From NCBI GenBank assembly GCA_937923365.1, contig CALAIJ010000335.1, positions 1 through 30,452 of the forward strand: a stretch of 30,452 nucleotides of DNA. Reading direction: 5' to 3'. Both the position numbers and the translations under genes were made by a program. Shown in pieces: positions 25,885 through 30,452 of the stretch. The notes below the pieces were generated by a model. That model made no database searches. It had not been told where the DNA came from and was given only the letters and a program-made list of their open reading frames with translations. The stretch comes from an uncultured Sulfitobacter sp. (lineage in GTDB: Bacteria > Pseudomonadota > Alphaproteobacteria > Rhodobacterales > Rhodobacteraceae). Position 1 is the stretch's first letter. Every line of letters starts with the position of its first letter.

Positions 25885-26670
25885 TCAGGGGATGTCAAAG
25901 AAGCTGCGGTTTTGCTCCCACATCTTCTCGCCCACCAGACAGTCATAGGGCGGCTGTGCCTGCGCGCGGATGATCTTGGGGACTGGCGGCAGGCTGGCGA
26001 TCTCCAACACCAGTTTGCGCCGGACAGCGGCAGGAAAGGCCGCCCAGTCGCGCACCGGGATCAAAAAGGCACCGGGCCCCCCGATTACACAAGCGCTGTA
26101 GTAGGCATCCAGATCGGGAATGCCCCAGATGTTGCTTAACGCGTCTTGGGTCATCAGCGGCAAGCCGTTGATGGTGATCCCCTGCGCCAGTACCCGTGCG
26201 CGGGCATCCAACACGGGCGCGCCCTGATTGTTGGGGCCGTCGCCTGAAATGTCGATGACACGGCGCAATCCATCAAAGCCGTTGTTGCGAAACGAGGCTG
26301 CGGCATAGTCCAGCACACCGGAGATAGAGGTCCGCCGCAGGCTGTCATCATAGGTGGCCGTCAGGGTTGCTGCGATTCTGGCGGCATGTTCGGGGGTGTT
26401 CACCAGCGTCCACGGCACAATGATCCGTTGGGCGTGATCCTCTGCCCATTCGACATATGTGACTGCGATCTGCCCCAGCATCCCGCTTTGCAGGGCTGCG
26501 GCCACCTGTGGGCTGGTGAGCGCCTCGGCGTAGCCGCGCCTTTGCAGATCCAATTCCTGGGGCGACATGGAGCGTGACACATCAACAGCCAGAAACAGTT
26601 CCAGATCGACTTCGACCGCCGCGGCGGGCAGGGGCCAAAGCATCAAAGCGGCAATCAGGGTTCTCCACAT
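25885..26670 (-). CDS. Secreted DUF1194 protein (VWA-like)
   Basis: The 261-residue protein has a Sec signal peptide (about 1-18, ending PAAA) followed by a VWA-like fold. LFLAVDVSRSMS has the MIDAS D-x-S-x-S, and RRVIDISGDGPNN provides the second metal-site segment. DUF1194 proteins are periplasmic and uncharacterised, and presumably bind a metal and partner protein. Two Cys (YYSACV; YDCLVG) may form a disulfide. No ribosome site is seen, and a perfect TATAAT (26676-26681, minus strand) stands 5 bases before the ATG. It is divergent from the alpha/beta hydrolase. Confidence 0.86.
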   Translation of the reverse strand: MWRTLIAALMLWPLPAAAVEVDLELFLAVDVSRSMSPQELDLQRRGYAEALTSPQVAAALQSGMLGQIAVTYVEWAEDHAQRIIVPWTLVNTPEHAARIAATLTATYDDSLRRTSISGVLDYAAASFRNNGFDGLRRVIDISGDGPNNQGAPVLDARARVLAQGITINGLPLMTQDALSNIWGIPDLDAYYSACVIGGPGAFLIPVRDWAAFPAAVRRKLVLEIASLPPVPKIIRAQAQPPYDCLVGEKMWEQNRSFFDIP

Positions 26671-26675
26671 AACGG

Positions 26676-26681
26676 ATTATA
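26676..26681 (-). promoter_or_regulatory. TATAAT box abutting the DUF1194 start codon
   Basis: Read on the minus strand, a perfect -10 hexamer ends 5 bases before ATG 26670, with CCGTT between. Transcription from it would begin at or next to the A of ATG, giving a leaderless mRNA. The -35 position carries no clear match. Confidence 0.35.
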
Positions 26682-26735
26682 GCCACAGATGAGGCCGGGC
26701 GTATATGTGGCATCACGTAACGTCGCACTTGTGGC
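26682..26735. promoter_or_regulatory. GCCACA / TGTGGC repeats in a divergent gap
   Basis: GCCACA at 26682-26687 faces TGTGGC at 26706-26711, and a second TGTGGC follows at 26730-26735, 24 bases on. The gap is shared by the DUF1194 gene (minus) and the hydrolase gene (plus). The three copies might be sites for one regulator, but short repeats of this kind are not strong evidence. Confidence 0.25.
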
Positions 26736-26781
26736 TTTGCCGCATTGCCTTAGGCTGAAATTCAACCAAGGGGAGAATTTC

Positions 26782-28098
26782 ATGAGACATCTGCGCAGCA
26801 CTGGCATGACACTGGCAATCGCGATATCTGCAGGATCGATGGCCCAAGCTGAAAACCGTATCGACCGACAATTGCCCTCTGCGCCCGCGCTGGCCGCCTA
26901 TGGCGATTTGCCTGTGGGTGTGCGCCAGATTGACATGGTGAACCCCGAACAGATCGATATCGTTGCGATTGATCCCGCTGCAGAGAAACCCGCAGAATGG
27001 CCACGCTATGACCGGCCTTTGACCGTTGAGCTGTGGTATCCGGCGGCGGCCGGGGCCACGGGTGACACGAGCCTCAAGGCTTATCTACGCGATGGCACCA
27101 CCGAAGTGACCTTGCAGGGCCGCGCCATGCGCGACGCGCCCGCAGCCAGCCCTGATGCGCCCTATCCGCTGGTTCTGATCAGCCATGGCTATCCCGGCAA
27201 CCGGTTCTTGTTGTCGCATCTGGCTGAGAACATCGCGTCCAAAGGTTATGTGGTGGCGTCGATCGACCACACGGACAGCACCTACCGCACGCAGGCGGCT
27301 TTTGGGTCGACCTTGGTGAACCGATCGCTTGATCAGTTGTTTGTCTTGCAAGAGATGGCAAACATGGCCGAGGGCGATATGGCCGGGCTCTATGACGCCA
27401 ACAACACGGGCCTGATCGGGTATTCCATGGGCGGGTATGGCGCTGTGATCACCGCAGGGGGCGGCGTGACCGAAGCGTCGGTCGCCTACCCTTGGGGCGG
27501 GCCGCACGGCACGCTTGCGATCCACGAGGCCGGGTCTGAGACCCACGCGGCACTGCCTGATCCGCGGATCAAGACCGCCGTGGCCATTGGGCCATGGGGC
27601 ATGAACACGGGCTTTTGGGACGCTGAAGGGCTGGCAGGCGTGGGCATCCCTATGATGTTCATGGCAGGGTCCGAAGATGACGTATCGCTGTATGAGAACG
27701 GCGTGCGCGCCCTCTGGGAGGGGGTGACGGGTGCCGACGCGGCGCTGGTGACCTATCTTAACGGGGGCCACAACTCGGCCGCACCGATGCCCGCGCCGGT
27801 CGAGAGCTTTTACTTCAATGAAGACAAGGGCTTTGATATCTCGGAGCATTACACCGATCCGGTCTGGGACACCGTGCGCAGCAACAATATCGCGCAGCAT
27901 TTCGTGACCGCTTGGCTGGATATGCAATTAAAAGACGGCAAGAACGGCGATTATCTGGACCTGATGACCCAGTCGAACGATGGTGTCTGGTCGATGAACG
28001 AGGATGGCACCCCGAAAGAGGATCATTCCTACTGGAAAGGCTTTGCCAAAGGCACGGCCAAGGGCCTGACCTATGAGGTCAAAACCCCGGGCGAATAG
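26782..28098 (+). CDS. Secreted alpha/beta hydrolase
   Basis: The 438-residue protein has a signal peptide (about 1-23, ending AQA) and an alpha/beta hydrolase fold. The oxyanion strand is LVLISHGYPGN at 130-140, the nucleophile elbow is GYSMGG (Ser215), the acid lies in AGSEDD (299-300), and the base is in NGGHNSA (His330). The layout resembles PAF-acetylhydrolase/dienelactone-hydrolase relatives and acts on some ester in the periplasm. Substrate is unknown. The ATG at 26782 has AGGGGAG in front; the upstream open frame is ignored. The stop lies 2 bases from the stop of the convergent MBL gene. Confidence 0.88.
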   Translation: MRHLRSTGMTLAIAISAGSMAQAENRIDRQLPSAPALAAYGDLPVGVRQIDMVNPEQIDIVAIDPAAEKPAEWPRYDRPLTVELWYPAAAGATGDTSLKAYLRDGTTEVTLQGRAMRDAPAASPDAPYPLVLISHGYPGNRFLLSHLAENIASKGYVVASIDHTDSTYRTQAAFGSTLVNRSLDQLFVLQEMANMAEGDMAGLYDANNTGLIGYSMGGYGAVITAGGGVTEASVAYPWGGPHGTLAIHEAGSETHAALPDPRIKTAVAIGPWGMNTGFWDAEGLAGVGIPMMFMAGSEDDVSLYENGVRALWEGVTGADAALVTYLNGGHNSAAPMPAPVESFYFNEDKGFDISEHYTDPVWDTVRSNNIAQHFVTAWLDMQLKDGKNGDYLDLMTQSNDGVWSMNEDGTPKEDHSYWKGFAKGTAKGLTYEVKTPGE

Positions 28099-28100
28099 AC

Positions 28101-29435
28101 CTACCCGTTACCTTTGATCTTGGCGCTGACCCCGCGCAGGCGGGTCAGAATAACGCCAATGATCTTGGGGTTGAACAACAGCCCCATGTCAAACCGGATA
28201 CCAAGGTTGTTCAGGTTCTCAATGGCGATGGAGCGCGCCGCGCGGCTGAACCCGCCCGTGCGCGCCTCTTCGAAGGTGCCATTGACCGACAGCGTGTCAA
28301 AGCCAAAGGAATTGGTGAACAGAAACGCCAGTGATTCAGAGTGCATGGTCAGATCAGCAGCATCTTGCGTTTGCGTGAAACTGCCTGCGACGGGATCAAT
28401 CCGCCAGCTTTGATCCAGATCATCCAGCGCAATAACAACGGGCTGCAACACCCTGATCGGGCTGAGTTTTTGGGCAATCCACATGGTGGCGCGCGCGTTG
28501 TTCTTGAAAACCCGTTCGCGCCAGATGCCAAAGGCCTGCTGCAAGGCCTGAGGGGAGACGCTGTCGTATGTCATGAGCCCGTCCTCCAATGACCCGTAAG
28601 GCGCGTCCCACCAGGCAATCGCAGCCGTGCTGGCGGTGGGATCATAGGTGCCGTTGGTGACGTCACCCGGTGCCATGACCTGCGTGGCAAAATCCGCATT
28701 TGCAAAGGCATCCACCACGGCGCGGGGCGTGTTGGCAGCGTCGTTCAGATAGCTGTTTCGCATATGCGCAAAGCTGACGAAGCTGGCGAAAGGAATAACC
28801 ATGCTTGGCTGGAAAACCTCTGCCTGCACGCGAATGTTGTCGAGCTTTTCGGCGGCGGCGGTGACGCGCCAATCGCGGTTCTCGCGCCCGCCTTTCCATG
28901 CCGCATAGCTGAACTGGGTCAGCAGGATGTCGCAAGTGCCTGTGACCGCCGCGATTTCCTCGGCGCGGGCGCGGGTGCCGACGTTGCAATCGTTCAGGTT
29001 GAGGATATGCGTCTGACCGGCGCGGATGCTGAGTGCACTGTCGATAAACTCGTCCTTGATGCAGGTGACACTGACGTCATCGCCAAGCGACACAGCGGTC
29101 TCGAAAGGCAGAAAGGTGATCTGGAAGCCTTCGCCCCGCAAGAAGTCTGCCACGCGCTGGTCGTCGATGTCTTGGAACAGCAAGGTGATCCCTTGGTCGC
29201 GAATCATCTGCCCGAAGCGTTTGAAAAAGCTGACGGAAAAGTGGTCGGGGTGCTCGTGGCTGAGCCAGATATGCGTGGTGCGCGAAAGGATATCCGCGAC
29301 CTGTTCAGGCTGGGTTTCCACCAGCAAACGCCAGCCCTTATGAAAGGCGGGGCCTTCGTACCACGGGTCCGACAGCAGGCCGACGTCGCCATGACGGACC
29401 AGCACTGAGGCGTGATTGACGAATTCGATTTCCAT
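28101..29435 (-). CDS. MBL-fold metallohydrolase with extra C-terminal region
   Basis: The 444-residue protein has an N-terminal metallo-beta-lactamase fold with the metal motif SHEHPDHFS (His60, His62, Asp64, His65). It also has a characteristic LNLNDCN and the segment ILLTQFSYAAW. The fold resembles the UlaG / CMP-sialate hydroxylase-like branch, but without the Rieske domain. From about residue 270 an unassigned C-terminal region follows, perhaps a substrate-specificity domain. No membrane helix or signal is seen, so it should be cytoplasmic. It starts 19 bases after the dnaB stop and may share its transcript. Confidence 0.83.
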   Translation of the reverse strand: MEIEFVNHASVLVRHGDVGLLSDPWYEGPAFHKGWRLLVETQPEQVADILSRTTHIWLSHEHPDHFSVSFFKRFGQMIRDQGITLLFQDIDDQRVADFLRGEGFQITFLPFETAVSLGDDVSVTCIKDEFIDSALSIRAGQTHILNLNDCNVGTRARAEEIAAVTGTCDILLTQFSYAAWKGGRENRDWRVTAAAEKLDNIRVQAEVFQPSMVIPFASFVSFAHMRNSYLNDAANTPRAVVDAFANADFATQVMAPGDVTNGTYDPTASTAAIAWWDAPYGSLEDGLMTYDSVSPQALQQAFGIWRERVFKNNARATMWIAQKLSPIRVLQPVVIALDDLDQSWRIDPVAGSFTQTQDAADLTMHSESLAFLFTNSFGFDTLSVNGTFEEARTGGFSRAARSIAIENLNNLGIRFDMGLLFNPKIIGVILTRLRGVSAKIKGNG

Positions 29436-29453
29436 GGGCGTGGCCTTTGGGGC

Positions 29454-30452
29454 TTAGAATTCCTGCTCGTCCACGGCACCTTGCTGCCAAGGCTGAACAA
29501 GGTTGCCAAAGCGGGTGAAGCGCCCTTCAAAGCTAAGGTCAACAGTGCCGATCGGACCGTGGCGCTGCTTGCCGATGACAACCTCGGCGCGGCCATGCAG
29601 GCGCTCCATCTCTTCTTGCCAACGGGCCATGGCTTCCAGATCGTGATCGCCCGGTTTTTCGCGCTCTTTGTAGTATTCCTCGCGGAACACGAACATCACG
29701 ACGTCGGCGTCTTGTTCAATCGAGCCGGATTCGCGCAGGTCACTCAATTGCGGACGCTTGTCCTCGCGGTTTTCAACCTGACGCGACAACTGCGAGAGGG
29801 CGATGACAGGAATTTCGAGTTCCTTTGCAATGGCTTTGAGGCCCATGGTGATTTCGCTGATCTCGTTCACGCGGTTTTCCGACCGGCCTGTGCCGCGTAC
29901 CAGCTGCAGGTAGTCAACAATCAAAACATCCAAGCCGTGGGTCCGTTTGAGACGCCGTGCGCGGGCGGCCAATTGGGAAATCGGCAGGGCGGGCGTGTCG
30001 TCGATGAACAGCGGGCAGGCCTCAAGCGCTTTGGCGGCATCCACAAAGCGACGGAATTCGGTTTCGGACATATCGCCAGACCGGATTTGCTGCGAGGGAA
30101 TTTCAGAGGCTTCGGACAAGATACGCGCGGCCAGCTGTTCGGCTGACATCTCGAGGCTGTAAAAGCCGACAACGCCACCATCAACAGCCCCTTCGGTGCC
30201 GTCGGGCTTCAGGCCTTTCTTGTAGGCTTTGGCGACGTTGAACGCGATGTTGGTGGCCAGTGATGTCTTGCCCATAGACGGGCGCCCCGCAAGAATCAGC
30301 AGGTCAGACTTGTGCAATCCCCCCAGCTTTTTATCCATGTCGATCAGACCGGTAGAAACGCCCGACAGCCCGCCATCGCGCTGATAGGCGGCATTCGCTA
30401 CATTAACAGCGTCTGTTACGGCCTTGAGAAAGCTTTGAAACCCGCTCTCGGC
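29454..30452 (-). CDS. dnaB: Replicative DNA helicase DnaB, C-terminal RecA-like domain (N-terminus beyond window edge)
   Basis: The frame remains open to the right edge, showing the last 332 or so residues. The linker GLSGVSTGLIDMDKKLGGL leads into the ATPase core: Walker A GRPSMGKTS, Walker B IVDYLQLV, and the switch segment IALSQLSRQVENR. ESGSIEQDADVVMF matches the DnaB C-terminal domain, as does KQRHGPIGTVDLSF with its arginine finger. DnaB is the hexameric helicase at the replication fork. The N-terminal domain is beyond the edge. The MBL gene follows closely. Confidence 0.96.
   Translation of the reverse strand, partial: AESGFQSFLKAVTDAVNVANAAYQRDGGLSGVSTGLIDMDKKLGGLHKSDLLILAGRPSMGKTSLATNIAFNVAKAYKKGLKPDGTEGAVDGGVVGFYSLEMSAEQLAARILSEASEIPSQQIRSGDMSETEFRRFVDAAKALEACPLFIDDTPALPISQLAARARRLKRTHGLDVLIVDYLQLVRGTGRSENRVNEISEITMGLKAIAKELEIPVIALSQLSRQVENREDKRPQLSDLRESGSIEQDADVVMFVFREEYYKEREKPGDHDLEAMARWQEEMERLHGRAEVVIGKQRHGPIGTVDLSFEGRFTRFGNLVQPWQQGAVDEQEF

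Noticed and set aside
27085..27927. Open frame on the minus strand opposite the alpha/beta hydrolase
   Set aside because: It is antisense to a gene with a full catalytic triad and signal peptide, and has no ribosome site or recognisable domain.

Overview
The window is a GC-rich, densely packed chromosomal segment that looks like a Rhodobacterales (Roseobacter-group) alphaproteobacterium. The reasons are the surE-pcm-nlpD block next to tatABC and a DUF815 ATPase, a radA-cvpA-purF block near alr and dnaB, a secreted DUF1194 protein, a Hint_2-type protein, and a TatB with a lysine/alanine/proline-rich tail. This placement rests on recognising gene families and gene order, not on a database search. 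I see no tRNA, rRNA, CRISPR, insertion sequence, phage gene or attachment site, and no gene-free stretch longer than about 200 bases.

Layout. (1) 1-5266, minus strand: a DEAD-box RNA helicase cut by the left edge; a tightly coupled set of release factor RF3 (prfC), an unknown protein and a family 2 glycosyltransferase; and a Hint-domain protein. (2) 5422-10614, plus strand: an atypical SDR without the usual Tyr/Lys pair, an AlkC-type DNA glycosylase, a sodium:solute symporter, a lone iron/polyamine-type ABC ATPase, and two overlapping Lin0512-family paralogues of unknown function. (3) 10611-11264, minus: a YafY-type HTH/WYL regulator with a perfect 8+8 inverted repeat at its own start. (4) 11440-14014, plus: tatA-tatB-tatC, then a DUF815 ATPase. 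(5) 14007-17870, minus: DUF1801 protein, SDR, surE, pcm and an NlpD-like lipoprotein with a degenerate LytM domain. (6) 17914-22745, minus: radA, cvpA, a soluble PAS histidine kinase, and purF of the propeptide/Fe-S type. (7) 22821-23282, plus: a secreted double-SH3 protein. (8) 23363-26670, minus: DUF1194 protein, alanine racemase, PqiA-like membrane protein, and a membrane-anchored coiled-coil protein. (9) 26782-28098, plus: a secreted alpha/beta hydrolase. (10) 28101-30452, minus: the C-terminal half of dnaB, then an MBL-fold hydrolase.

Most genes are housekeeping: translation termination, RNA remodelling, replication, recombination and alkylation repair, purine synthesis, Tat export, cell-wall maintenance and protein repair. 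Convergent genes meet almost without a gap (10611/10614, 14007/14014, 28098/28101), so they have little room for separate terminators.

The least explained parts are the ABC ATPase plus paired Lin0512 proteins, where one paralogue has lost the family's signature motif; the opposite-charge tails of TatB and TatC; the coiled-coil membrane protein with a leader palindrome; and the unknown gene coupled to prfC. I find no clear defence or mobile system here.
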